DNA from: Alphaproteobacteria bacterium
GTDB lineage: Bacteria; Pseudomonadota; Alphaproteobacteria; JACZXZ01
Direction of reading: 5' to 3'
Length of the DNA stretch: 55,252 nt
NCBI GenBank assembly: GCA_035625915.1
Contig: DASPOR010000013.1
Coordinates: forward strand, 1 to 55,252
The position numbers and the translations under genes were made by a program. Shown here one piece after another: positions 8,835 to 17,135 of this stretch (the first letter of the stretch is position 1; each line of letters opens with the position of its first letter). The notes below the pieces were generated by a model. That model worked only from the letters and a program-made list of their open reading frames with translations. It searched no databases and was not told the DNA's origin.

Positions 8835-9983
8835 ATGAGCCTGGCATTGCAGATCTTGACTGTCGCAGGTTACGGAGTCGTCGTGGTATCGCTCGCTTAT
8901 GCGGCTGTCGCCCTTGTGCGCCTGACGATCCTCTCCCCCCGCATGGCGGGTGCAACCGGTCCACAAGCGCCGATCAGCATCCTCAAGCCGGTATGCGGGC
9001 TCGAGCCGCGACTTTACGAAAACCTTCGCTCGTTCTTCGAGCAGGATTATCCACAATTTCAAATTCTCTTCGGCGTGCGCGATGCGAACGATGCGGCGAT
9101 CCCGACGATCGAGCGGTTGATACGGGAATTTCCCGGGCACGACGCCGCTTTGGTCGTGAATGCGCACGCACATGGCAGCAATTACAAAATCAACAACCTC
9201 ATCAATATGATGCCACGCGTGCGCCATGACATCGTCGCGATCTCTGACGCCGATTGTCGCGTCGGGCCGAACTACTTGGCCGATCTTGCCGCCGCCTTCG
9301 ACACCGCGACGGTCGGGGCGGCGACATGCCTCTATTGGGGCGTGCCCGCCTCAAAGCGCCTCGCCGACCGGCTTGGAGCCATGTTCATCAATGAATGGTT
9401 CCTGCCATCCGTCCTCGTGGCCCTCCTCTCCGAGCCGCTTGAATACTGCTTCGGCGCAACAATGGCGGCGAGGCGGGAAGTTCTGGAAAAGATTGGAGGA
9501 ATCGAATCACTTGCTTTTTATCTCGCCGACGATCATATGCTGGGACGCCTTGCGGCAGCCCATGGATACAAGGTAGCGCTGGCGCGGCACATCGTCGAAA
9601 TCACCGTCGATGAGCCGTCGCTGGGCGCGCTGTTCCGACACGAGCTGCGCTGGGCAAGGACGATGCGCGCGGTTCGTCCGGTCGGGTATGCGATGAGCTT
9701 CTTGACCGATACGTTGGCGCTTTCCGTCCTCGTGGGATGTGCGGCAGGGCTGCGGCCGGTTGGGGTCGCATTGATCGGCCTCGCTCTTTTGCTGCGCATC
9801 ATGACGCACGCGATCGCAGGCGTCAGGCTGGGTGCGGAGAAGGCTTTCCGACCTTGGCTGGTGCCGATCCGGGATGCCATGACGTTCGCGGTCCGTGTGG
9901 CAAGCTTTGTCGGACGCGACGTCAGGTGGCGCGAACATGAGTTTTCAGTCCGCGCGGACGGACATTTGGTTGTCAATAATTGA
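8835..9983 (+). CDS. hpnI: hopanoid glycosyltransferase HpnI (GT21, ceramide glucosyltransferase-like)
   Basis: This 382-residue protein has an N-terminal membrane anchor (residues 5-35), then a GT-A domain with the GT21 pattern: VSILKPVCG-type opening (ISILKPVCGLEPRLYENL), AISDADCRVG (DAD), YLADDHMLG (third Asp) and RHELRWARTMR (RxxRW), followed by C-terminal membrane helices. This is the ceramide glucosyltransferase-like layout of HpnI, which adds N-acetylglucosamine to bacteriohopanetetrol. hpnJ follows after 19 bases and hpnL after that, so the assignment rests on both motifs and context. The hpnK deacetylase that normally acts next is not in the window. Confidence 0.92.
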   Translation: MSLALQILTVAGYGVVVVSLAYAAVALVRLTILSPRMAGATGPQAPISILKPVCGLEPRLYENLRSFFEQDYPQFQILFGVRDANDAAIPTIERLIREFPGHDAALVVNAHAHGSNYKINNLINMMPRVRHDIVAISDADCRVGPNYLADLAAAFDTATVGAATCLYWGVPASKRLADRLGAMFINEWFLPSVLVALLSEPLEYCFGATMAARREVLEKIGGIESLAFYLADDHMLGRLAAAHGYKVALARHIVEITVDEPSLGALFRHELRWARTMRAVRPVGYAMSFLTDTLALSVLVGCAAGLRPVGVALIGLALLLRIMTHAIAGVRLGAEKAFRPWLVPIRDAMTFAVRVASFVGRDVRWREHEFSVRADGHLVVNN

Positions 9984-10002
9984 GTGTGCTTGAGGTGCAA
10001 GG

Positions 10003-11424
10003 ATGAAAACGTTGTTCCTGAATCCCCCGTCCTTCGACGGCTATGACGGCGGTGCCGGGTCGCGCTATCAGTGCAAGCGCGAGGTCAGATCGTTCTGGTA
10101 TCCGACTTGGCTTGCGCAGCCCGCGGCCCTCGTGCCCGGCAGCAAGCTTATCGACGCGCCTCCCCGCGGACTGCGCCTCGAGGACATTCTTCACCACGCC
10201 AAGGCGTACGAACTGCTTGTCATGTACACAAGCACACCTGCCTTCCAGGCCGACGTCAAGATCGCCGAGGCGTTCAAGCGCGAGAATCCGAAGCTCATGA
10301 TCGGAATTTGCGGCGCCCACGTCGCCGTCTCGCCGGGACCGTCGCTCGAAGCGTCGGTGGCGATCGACTTCGTGGCCCGGACCGAGTTCGATTTCACCAT
10401 CAAGGAGATCGCCGAGGGCAAGCCGCTCGCCGAGGTCGACGGGATCAGTTACAGACGCGATGGCGAGATCGTTCACAATCGCGAGCGCGCAATTATCGAG
10501 AACATGGACGTGCTGCCGACCGTCATCGAGGTCTACAAACGCGATCTGGTGATCGAGGATTATTTCGACGGCTACCTGATGCATCCTTATATGTCCATCT
10601 ACACGGGACGAGGCTGTAAATCGCGCTGCACCTTCTGCCTTTGGCCGCAGACGATCGGCGGCCATCGCTACCGCACGCGCAGCGTGCAAAGCGTGGTGGA
10701 CGAGATCGCGCTCGCCAAGAGTTATTTCCCGCAAGTGAAGGAGTTTTTCTTCGACGACGATACCTTCACGGACAACCTCCCGCGTGCGGAGGAGATCGCA
10801 CGGGGTCTCGGCAAGCTCGGGGTGACCTGGTCATGCAACGCCAAGGCCAATGTGCCGTATGAAACACTCAAGGTCTTGCGCGAGAACGGCCTCAGGCTTT
10901 TTCTCGTCGGTTACGAGTCGGGCAACCAGAAGATCCTTCACAACATAAAGAAGGGGTTGCGCATCGACGTGGCGCGCAAGTTCGCCGAGGATTGTCGCAA
11001 ACTCGGCATCGTCATCCATGGCACCTTCATCGTCGGCCTCCCCGGCGAGACCCATGAGACGATCGAGGAGACGATCCGCTTTGCCAAGGAGGTCAACCCG
11101 CGCACGATCCAGGTCTCTCTGGCCGCTCCCTATCCCGGCACCGAACTCTACCGCCAAGCGGTCATGAACGGCTGGCTCCATGACAACAGCGATAGTCTTG
11201 TTGCCGACAACGGAATGCAAATCAGCTCGCTCCAATACCCGCACCTCTCCAACGAGGAGATTTTCGAGGCGGTCAAAGTCTTCTACAAGCGCTTCTACTT
11301 CCGCCCGAGCAAGATCGCGGAACTCACCTGGGAGATGGCGAAGAGCACGCAGATGATGAAGCGTCGGTTGCGCGAAGGCGCCGAGTTCTTCCACTTCCTG
11401 AGGCAGCGCGAAAATCACGCCTGA
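10003..11424 (+). CDS. hpnJ: hopanoid biosynthesis radical SAM protein HpnJ
   Basis: This is a 473-residue B12-binding-type radical SAM protein. The N-terminal half (KTLFLNPPSFDGYDGG, then ELLVMYTSTPAF and IGICGAHVAVSPG) is a cobalamin-binding-like Rossmann domain. The cluster motif CKSRCTFC supplies Cys205, Cys209 and Cys212. LRLFLVGYESGNQKIL and FIVGLPGETHETIEETI are conserved radical SAM elements. In Burkholderia and others HpnJ is needed for the cyclitol ether head group of hopanoids, acting after HpnI and HpnK. GAGGTGCAAGG lies just before the ATG. It is very likely co-transcribed with hpnI. Confidence 0.94.
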   Translation: MKTLFLNPPSFDGYDGGAGSRYQCKREVRSFWYPTWLAQPAALVPGSKLIDAPPRGLRLEDILHHAKAYELLVMYTSTPAFQADVKIAEAFKRENPKLMIGICGAHVAVSPGPSLEASVAIDFVARTEFDFTIKEIAEGKPLAEVDGISYRRDGEIVHNRERAIIENMDVLPTVIEVYKRDLVIEDYFDGYLMHPYMSIYTGRGCKSRCTFCLWPQTIGGHRYRTRSVQSVVDEIALAKSYFPQVKEFFFDDDTFTDNLPRAEEIARGLGKLGVTWSCNAKANVPYETLKVLRENGLRLFLVGYESGNQKILHNIKKGLRIDVARKFAEDCRKLGIVIHGTFIVGLPGETHETIEETIRFAKEVNPRTIQVSLAAPYPGTELYRQAVMNGWLHDNSDSLVADNGMQISSLQYPHLSNEEIFEAVKVFYKRFYFRPSKIAELTWEMAKSTQMMKRRLREGAEFFHFLRQRENHA

Positions 11425-11445
11425 CCCCGCGGATGGAACGCGAGG

Positions 11446-11470
11446 TATGGGGCGGCTCACGCGCCCCATA
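11446..11470. repeat. inverted repeat in the hpnJ-hpnL gap
   Basis: TATGGGGCG (11446-11454) pairs perfectly with CGCCCCATA (11462-11470) across a 7-base loop. It sits 22 bases after the hpnJ stop. There is no T-run after it, so it may stabilise the upstream mRNA or attenuate rather than terminate. Confidence 0.5.
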
Positions 11471-11528
11471 TCTCCACTTCGCCGAACGCGGCGCATGCGG
11501 CAACGGCCGAAAAATCGAACGTGACGAA

Positions 11529-12524
11529 ATGAAGTTCAGCCTCGGTATCGCCATGCTGGCCGGCTTTGGGCTGGCGGCAGGCCTGATCATCTACCAGGGT
11601 GCGGGCCAAGTCCTCGGTATGCTGCTCTCACTCGGCTGGGGTTTCGTTCCGGTCGTCCTCGTCCACGTCATCCAAATGCTGGGCTCGGCACTTGGCTGGC
11701 GGGTGCTCATTCCACGGCCTTGGCCGCGCCCGCTTCTCGTCCTCCTCAAGATTCGATGGATCCGCGAGGGTGCGAACGCCCTTCTGCCGGTCGCCCATAT
11801 CGGCGGCGAAATCATCGGCGCGCGCATGCTCTCCTTCCACGGCGTGCGTGGCGACGTCTCCGGCGCCAGCGTCGTCGTCGATCTGACGGTTGAAATCGTC
11901 ACCCAGGTTCTTTTCACCGTCGTCGCCTTGGCATTGCTCCTGCTCGCCGGGCACGGAAGCGCCGAGCTTGCCGACGTCGTGACCGGGGTCGCGATCGGTG
12001 CGATCGCGATCGGTGGGTTCGTGATCGCTCAGCGTGTCGGCCTGTTCATGCTGATCGAGCACGCCCTCGATCGGATGATGGAGAAAGCCCAATGGTTGTC
12101 CATCGCGGGAATTAAGGGATTGCACGATGCGATTCAGGCGATTCACCGCAATCCCAAGGTGCTTGCGGGCAGTGCCGCCTGGCACTTCCTGAGCTGGATG
12201 CTCGGCGGCGGCGAGGTCTGGCTTATTCTTCATTTCATGGGTATCGATGTGGGATTGCGTGAGGCTCTCATCCTCGAAAGCCTTGGGCAGGCAGCGCACA
12301 GCGCTGGCTTCATGGTTCCCGGTGCGATCGGAATTCAGGAAGGGGGCTTGATGGTTTTTGGCGCCCTGCTTGGCGTCAGCCCGGAGGCGGCACTAGGCCT
12401 TTCGCTCGTGAAGCGTTTGCGTGAGCTTGTCCTCGGCGTTCCCGCCATAGCACTATGGCAGTGGGTCGAGGGCAGACGCCTTATCGGCAACGCGCGTACG
12501 AAAGCGGCGGCTGGAGAAAACTGA
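11529..12524 (+). CDS. hpnL: hopanoid-associated membrane protein HpnL (LPG synthase TM/YbhN family)
   Basis: This 331-residue integral membrane protein has the lysylphosphatidylglycerol synthase TM fold: several hydrophobic helices, the conserved REGANALLPVAHIGGEIIGARML segment near residue 80, and a C-terminal AAHSAGFMVPGAIGIQEGGLM motif. HpnL-type proteins are encoded beside hpnIJ(K) and are thought to move hopanoids or their precursors across the membrane. The ATG at 11529 begins a normal hydrophobic N-terminus; an upstream in-frame ATG at 11433 would add 32 polar residues covering the inverted repeat and is unlikely. The ribosome site is weak. It converges on pstB. Confidence 0.85.
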   Translation: MKFSLGIAMLAGFGLAAGLIIYQGAGQVLGMLLSLGWGFVPVVLVHVIQMLGSALGWRVLIPRPWPRPLLVLLKIRWIREGANALLPVAHIGGEIIGARMLSFHGVRGDVSGASVVVDLTVEIVTQVLFTVVALALLLLAGHGSAELADVVTGVAIGAIAIGGFVIAQRVGLFMLIEHALDRMMEKAQWLSIAGIKGLHDAIQAIHRNPKVLAGSAAWHFLSWMLGGGEVWLILHFMGIDVGLREALILESLGQAAHSAGFMVPGAIGIQEGGLMVFGALLGVSPEAALGLSLVKRLRELVLGVPAIALWQWVEGRRLIGNARTKAAAGEN

Positions 12525-12600
12525 CGCGCGAGCGACCCAGATTGTCTTCCCCCACGGTTCCGCTAAAGGCGGGAGGGAAAGACGACAGTCGCCACCCGGT

Positions 12601-13452
12601 TCAGCCGAATCGGCCGGTGACGTAGTCCTCGGTCTGTTTCTTTGTTGGCCGCGTGAAAATCGTCTCGGTGTCGGCGAATTCGACCAGTTCGCCGAGATAC
12701 ATGAGGGCCGTGTAATCCGAAACGCGCGCCGCCTGTTGAAGGTTGTGGGTAACGATCACGACCGTATATTCCTCGCGCAACTCCTTGATGAGCTCCTCGA
12801 TCTTTTGCGTCGAAATGGGGTCGAGTGCAGAGGCAGGCTCGTCGAGCAGGAGCACTTCGGGATTGAGTGCGATCGCTCGGGCGATGCACAGGCGCTGCTG
12901 CTGACCGCCGGAGAGACTTAGCCCCGAGGCGCGGAGCTTGTCTTTTACCTCGCCCCAGAGTGCCGACTTCGTGAGCGCGCGCTCGACACGCTCATCCATA
13001 TCGACCGTCGGCAGGCGTTCGTAAAGCCGGATGCCGAAAGCGATATTATCGTAGATCGACATGGGAAAGGGCGTCGGCTTCTGGAACACCATACCCACAC
13101 GGGAGCGCAGGCGATTGAGGTCGATTTTCGAGCTGAGAATATTTTCGCCGTCGAGGATCACTTCGCCCTCGGCCCGCATGTTCGGATAGAGCTGGTAAAT
13201 GCGGTTGAGCGTTCGAAGCAGCGTCGACTTACCGCACCCTGACGGTCCAATGAGTGCCGTCACCCGCGCATCGTGGATCTTCATATTGACCGATTTCAAG
13301 GCAAGCGTTTGACCGTAATAGAAATTGAGATTGCGAATGTCGATCTTGACCTCCGTCGCTTCGTTCGCCGCGGCGCCCGCGTGCGGGAGGGGGGCCGGTG
13401 ATCGAGGTGTCAGGTTTCCGCGCGGATCGCGGGGCGATTCTTGGTTGAACAT
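12601..13452 (-). CDS. pstB: phosphate ABC transporter ATP-binding protein PstB
   Basis: This 283-residue ATPase shows Walker [10 protein letters not shown], the PstB-specific [20 protein letters not shown], the signature [19 protein letters not shown], Walker [13 protein letters not shown] and the H-loop VIVTHN. The C-terminus [10 protein letters not shown] is typical of PstB. The ATG at 13450-13452 starts a 33-residue polar extension before the ABC domain; a longer frame to 13569 overlaps pstA and is rejected. It is the last gene of pstSCAB. No phoU follows: the next gene is hpnL, convergent, so the regulator of Pho signalling must be elsewhere. Confidence 0.96.
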   Translation of the reverse strand: MFNQESPRDPRGNLTPRSPAPLPHAGAAANEATEVKIDIRNLNFYYGQTLALKSVNMKIHDARVTALIGPSGCGKSTLLRTLNRIYQLYPNMRAEGEVILDGENILSSKIDLNRLRSRVGMVFQKPTPFPMSIYDNIAFGIRLYERLPTVDMDERVERALTKSALWGEVKDKLRASGLSLSGGQQQRLCIARAIALNPEVLLLDEPASALDPISTQKIEELIKELREEYTVVIVTHNLQQAARVSDYTALMYLGELVEFADTETIFTRPTKKQTEDYVTGRFG

Positions 13453-13463
13453 GTTCGGTTCCT

Positions 13464-14309
13464 CTAGGTCCGCTTCGTCTGCTTGCCGAGGGTCATTCGC
13501 ACGATGATGTTGATGGCGAGGATGATCGCCGTGATCAAAAGAGCACCCGCCCACGCCAGTTGCCGCCAATCGACATAGGGGCTGTTGGCGTAGTTGTAGA
13601 TCACGATGGGAAGGTTTGCCATTTGGCGATTGATGTTGATCGACCAGAACTGATTACTGAGCACGGTGAAGATCAAGGGTGCGGTCTCGCCGGAAATTCG
13701 AGCAACGGCGAGCAGGATTCCCGTCAAAATGCCCGCTCGCGCTGCACGGTAGGACACCAACACGATGACCTTCCAGCGAGGTGCGCCGAGAGCCGTAGCC
13801 GCCTCGCGAAGATCGTTGGGTACGAGCTGCAGCATGTCTTCGCTCGTGCGCACCACCACCGGGATCGCGATGACCGCCAACGCCAGCGCACCCGCCCACG
13901 CCGAAAAATGGCGCGTCGGCACCACCGCTACTTCATAAATGAAAAGCCCGATCAAAATTGAGGGCGCTGAGAGCAGGATATCGTTGATGAACCGGGTCGC
14001 GTCGGCAATCCTGCTGTTCTTGCCGTATTCCGCGAGAAAGGTGCCCGCCAGCACGCCGACCGGCGCACCGATCGCGATCCCGAAAACTGTCAGGATCGTG
14101 CTCCCGACGATGGCGTTCAAGAGACCCCCGGACTCGCCGGGAGCAGGCGTCATTTGCGTGAACAATGCGAGGTTCATTCCGCTTATGCCATAATGCACGA
14201 GCGTTATGAGTATCGACGCAAGCAGGAAGATACCGAGTGCCGTCACCAGCACCGACGCGGTCATATTGATTTGATTGACGATCCGTCGGCGGCGATAGAT
14301 CGAGAGCAT
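13464..14309 (-). CDS. pstA: phosphate ABC transporter permease PstA
   Basis: This 281-residue permease has six predicted membrane helices and the binding-protein-dependent transport loop ([29 protein letters not shown]). The periplasmic segment [23 protein letters not shown] is typical of PstA. It starts 3 bases after the pstC stop and ends 11 bases before pstB, so it is within a single operon. PstA and PstC form the membrane channel that passes phosphate from PstS, powered by PstB. Confidence 0.95.
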   Translation of the reverse strand: MLSIYRRRRIVNQINMTASVLVTALGIFLLASILITLVHYGISGMNLALFTQMTPAPGESGGLLNAIVGSTILTVFGIAIGAPVGVLAGTFLAEYGKNSRIADATRFINDILLSAPSILIGLFIYEVAVVPTRHFSAWAGALALAVIAIPVVVRTSEDMLQLVPNDLREAATALGAPRWKVIVLVSYRAARAGILTGILLAVARISGETAPLIFTVLSNQFWSININRQMANLPIVIYNYANSPYVDWRQLAWAGALLITAIILAINIIVRMTLGKQTKRT

Positions 14310-14312
14310 TAT

Positions 14313-15299
14313 TCACCGCACCTTGCTTGCGAGCTGGCGCAGCATCAGCTTGGCGATCACGAGCACCACGAACGTTATGACGAACAGCGTGAGGCCAAGC
14401 GCGATCAGCGAGGAAGAGTAGATATCGGAGTCGGCCTCGTTGAGCTGGTTCGCGATGGATGCCGAAATCGTGGTCCCCGATGCGAATAGCGATGCGCTGA
14501 TTCTGTTCGAGTTCCCGATCACAAAGGTCACGGCCATCGTCTCGCCGAGTGCGCGGCCGAGCCCAAGCATGACGGCGCCCACCACGCTGGTACGCGTGTA
14601 GGGCAGCACGATTTTCCACACGACTTCCCACGTGGTGGCGCCGAGGCCGAAAGCAGATTCGCGCAGAAATGGCGGCACTGTCTCGAATACGTCTCGCATG
14701 ACCGCTGAGATGAACGGCAGGATCATCAGGGCGAGGATCAGCCCCGCCGGCAAAATGCCGCCGCCGTTCGACTTCTCGCCGAACAGCACACCAGGCCCGC
14801 TGTCGCTGCCGAGCAGGTCATACAGCACCGGTTGGATGTGGTTGTTATAAAACGGCACAAAAACGAAAAGGCCCCACATGCCGTAAATGATGCTGGGAAT
14901 CGCGGCCAGAAGCTCGACCGCAGTCGAAATCGGCCGCCGCAACCATTCAGGGGCAAGTTCGGTCAATACGATGACGATGCCGAGGCTGACCGGAATGCCG
15001 ACGAGGAGTGCAATGATCGAGGTGACGATCGTGCCGTACATTGGCGCGAGGGCGCCGAACTTTTGAGTCACCGGATTCCAGGTACTCGTCGTGAAAAAGC
15101 CGAGGCCGAACTTGCCGAATGCGGGGGCGCTGCCCTGGACAAGCGAAAAGATGATCCCGCCCAATATGACGAGGACAAAGATTGCGAAGAAGAAGGTGAG
15201 GCCAAAGAAGACTTTATCCCCGACACGACCGGTGCCGCGCTCGGTTTCGCCATTATTGCGGGCCTTCATATCGTTCGAGGCGGCTTCGGCGACTGCCAT
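14313..15299 (-). CDS. pstC: phosphate ABC transporter permease PstC
   Basis: This 328-residue permease has a soluble N-terminus of about 25 residues, then a first helix (FFGLTFFFAIFVLVILGGIIF) and the conserved LLAAIPSIIYGMWGLFVFVP. The coupling loop is RESAFGLGATTWEVVWKIVLP, and GLGRALGETMAVTFVIGN is a PstC hallmark. The ATG at 15297-15299 has GAGGAAG upstream; further in-frame ATG codons upstream lack a site and add an arginine-rich leader. The 137-base gap from pstS contains short GC-rich inverted repeats that could attenuate transcription, a common way to make more PstS than permease. Confidence 0.94.
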   Translation of the reverse strand: MAVAEAASNDMKARNNGETERGTGRVGDKVFFGLTFFFAIFVLVILGGIIFSLVQGSAPAFGKFGLGFFTTSTWNPVTQKFGALAPMYGTIVTSIIALLVGIPVSLGIVIVLTELAPEWLRRPISTAVELLAAIPSIIYGMWGLFVFVPFYNNHIQPVLYDLLGSDSGPGVLFGEKSNGGGILPAGLILALMILPFISAVMRDVFETVPPFLRESAFGLGATTWEVVWKIVLPYTRTSVVGAVMLGLGRALGETMAVTFVIGNSNRISASLFASGTTISASIANQLNEADSDIYSSSLIALGLTLFVITFVVLVIAKLMLRQLASKVR

Positions 15300-15436
15300 C
15301 GGCTTCCTCATTTTGGACCGGCGAACTCTCCTTGGCATCGTCGACTGCGCAGCCGACGACGTTCCTGCCACGGGTCCCGGCTCCGTCGGCGAAGCGCGCT
15401 ATGGACGCACGCCTCGCACGACCGGAGTTACGCGAT

Positions 15437-16495
15437 CTAGTTCTGCACCATGCTTGCGGTGAATACGGGTTTGCCGTCCGCGGTCTTGATGTCCCGCTCC
15501 CATGTCCGCTCGACAAGCTCGATCACGTTGGCGGGCATCGGAATATAGTCCAATTCCTCCGCCATCTTTGCGCCATTGTGGTAAGCCCAGTCGAAGAACT
15601 TGAGCACTGCGGCCGCAGTGTCGGGCTTGTCCTGCTTCTTATAAAAGAGGATGAACGTCGCGCCCGTGATCGGCCAACTCGCATCGCCCGGCTGGTCCGT
15701 GAGGAGGAGGTTGAACCCCTCAGCCTTCTCCCAATCCGCATTGGCGGCAGCCGCCTGAAATGCCGATGCTTCCGGCTTCACGAATTTCCCTGCCTTGTTT
15801 GAAAGCTGGGTGTACGCGAGTTTGTTTTGGAGCGCATACGCATATTCGACGTAACCAATGCCACCGTCGATCTGCTTTGCGGACCCGGCGACGCCTTCGT
15901 TCCCTTTTGCACCGACACCGGTTGGCCACTCGACCGACGTGTTGACGCCGACCTTTTCCTTCCATTCCGGGCTCACCTTCGCGAGATAATTGGTGAAGAT
16001 GAACGTCGTACCCGACCCGTCGGCGCGGTGAACGACCGTTATCGCCTCGTCGGGCAGCTTGAGGTCCGGATTGAGCTGCGCAATGGCTGGGTCGTTCCAT
16101 TTGGTGATTTTATTGAGATAGATATCGGCCAGCACCGGCCCCGTGAGCTTCATCTGGCCGGCTTCTATCCCCTTGATATTGACGACCGGCACAACACCAC
16201 CCATCACCATGGGGAACTGCATGAGGCCGGCTTCATCGAGGTCCTTGACCTCGAGCGGCATATCCGAGGCGCCAAAGTCGACCGTTTTTGCCTTGATCTG
16301 CTTAATGCCGCCGCCGGACCCGATCGACTGGTAGTTCATGCCAATACCGGTCTTGGTCTTGTAGGCATCTGCCCATTTGGCATAGATCGGATACGGAAAC
16401 GTGGCCCCGGCACCTGAAATATCGGCAGCACGGGCTTGACCGACGCCAACGAGCATGGCGGCGCCCACCAGGACGCTCATTGTAATGCGTTTCAT
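15437..16495 (-). CDS. pstS: phosphate ABC transporter substrate-binding protein PstS
   Basis: This 352-residue protein has a signal peptide (KRITMSVLVGAAMLVGVGQARA, cleaved near ARA-ADI) and the PstS sequence SGAGATFPYPIYAKWADAY, GSGGGIKQI and RADGSGTTFIFTNYL, whose Ser, Asp and Thr residues bind phosphate. It is periplasmic. GGGAG lies nine bases before the ATG at 16493-16495; a longer frame to 16585 would precede the signal peptide and is rejected. It is the first gene of pstSCAB, and its upstream region has Pho-box-like repeats at 16606-16649. Confidence 0.96.
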   Translation of the reverse strand: MKRITMSVLVGAAMLVGVGQARAADISGAGATFPYPIYAKWADAYKTKTGIGMNYQSIGSGGGIKQIKAKTVDFGASDMPLEVKDLDEAGLMQFPMVMGGVVPVVNIKGIEAGQMKLTGPVLADIYLNKITKWNDPAIAQLNPDLKLPDEAITVVHRADGSGTTFIFTNYLAKVSPEWKEKVGVNTSVEWPTGVGAKGNEGVAGSAKQIDGGIGYVEYAYALQNKLAYTQLSNKAGKFVKPEASAFQAAAANADWEKAEGFNLLLTDQPGDASWPITGATFILFYKKQDKPDTAAAVLKFFDWAYHNGAKMAEELDYIPMPANVIELVERTWERDIKTADGKPVFTASMVQN

Positions 16496-16605
16496 CTTGG
16501 GACTCCCTGCAAGTGACTCGAGCCACCTTCTCGCGCACGATCGGTGAGGGACGAGCGCCGGGATCGTAGGCGGTACTCGTTTCAATCGGGTGGCAAGTCT
16601 ACTTA

Positions 16606-16649
16606 GGAAAAATTACGCTTATGCGTCATATTTATGACGATTAGGTCAC
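16606..16649 (-). promoter_or_regulatory. Pho-box-like region with palindrome upstream of pstS
   Basis: Read on the minus strand, an A/T-rich stretch contains repeated units of about 11 bases: GTGACCTAATC, GTCATAAATAT, GACGCATAAGC and GTAATTTTTCC. GTCATAAAT is close to one half of the PhoB consensus (CTGTCATAAA). The centre is also a perfect inverted repeat, CGTCAT-4 bases-ATGACG (16624-16639). It lies about 110-150 bases upstream of pstS, between pstS and the divergent hspQ. PhoB binding is the simplest reading, but the second half-site is poor and another factor could use the palindrome. Confidence 0.4.
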
Positions 16650-16778
16650 CTCTGCCGGGCTGCGTAAACCGGCATCCATTCGCGAAAACCCAGGCCATTG
16701 CAAGCACTCGCCATCGAGGGCATTGTCTTTTGCATACCAACGGCATAGACGTTTCGGATTGCTATCGGGAAGAATTGG

Positions 16779-17102
16779 ATGCGGATTGCGAAATTTCGGA
16801 TCGGGCAACTGGTGCGCCACCGGGTCCACCCCTTCCGCGGGGTGATCTTCGATGTCGACCCGGTCTTTTCCAATACCGAGGAATGGCTCTTGTCGATTCC
16901 GGAGGACGTTCGTCCGCACCGCGACCAGCCCTTTTACCATCTGCTCGCGGAGAACGCGCAAAGTTCCTACGTCGCCTATGTCTCTGAACAGAACCTCCTG
17001 CCCGATGACAGCGGCAAGCCGATCGCCCATCCGCAAATCGGCGAGCATTTCGCCGGCATGGAAAACGGGCGGTACCTGCCTAAGAAAATCGTGCCGAATT
17101 GA
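16779..17102 (+). CDS. hspQ: heat shock protein HspQ
   Basis: This is a 107-residue full-length HspQ (YccV-like) protein: KFRIGQLVRHRVHPFRGVIFDVDP at the N-terminus, then RPHRDQPFYHLLAEN and YVAYVSEQNLLPD, and IGEHFAG near the end. The fold binds hemimethylated DNA in some reports; in E. coli HspQ is a specificity factor that enhances the Lon protease and a marker of heat shock. GGGAAG lies eight bases before the ATG. It is monocistronic, divergent from pstS and convergent with the CoA transferase gene. Confidence 0.93.
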   Translation: MRIAKFRIGQLVRHRVHPFRGVIFDVDPVFSNTEEWLLSIPEDVRPHRDQPFYHLLAENAQSSYVAYVSEQNLLPDDSGKPIAHPQIGEHFAGMENGRYLPKKIVPN

Positions 17103-17118
17103 CCTGCCCGCGGGGGTG

Positions 17119-17135
17119 CGGCCCCCCGGGGGCCG
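17119..17135. terminator. GC hairpin between hspQ and CoA transferase genes
   Basis: CGGCCCC (17119-17125) pairs with GGGGCCG (17129-17135) across a 3-base loop, in the 33-base gap between two convergent stop codons. It lacks a T-run. The position favours a terminator; the structure alone would not prove it. Confidence 0.4.

Noticed and set aside
12540-12590. Imperfect inverted repeat between hpnL and pstB
   Set aside because: GTCTT and AAGAC-type arms pair with mismatches over a long loop; too weak to call a terminator.
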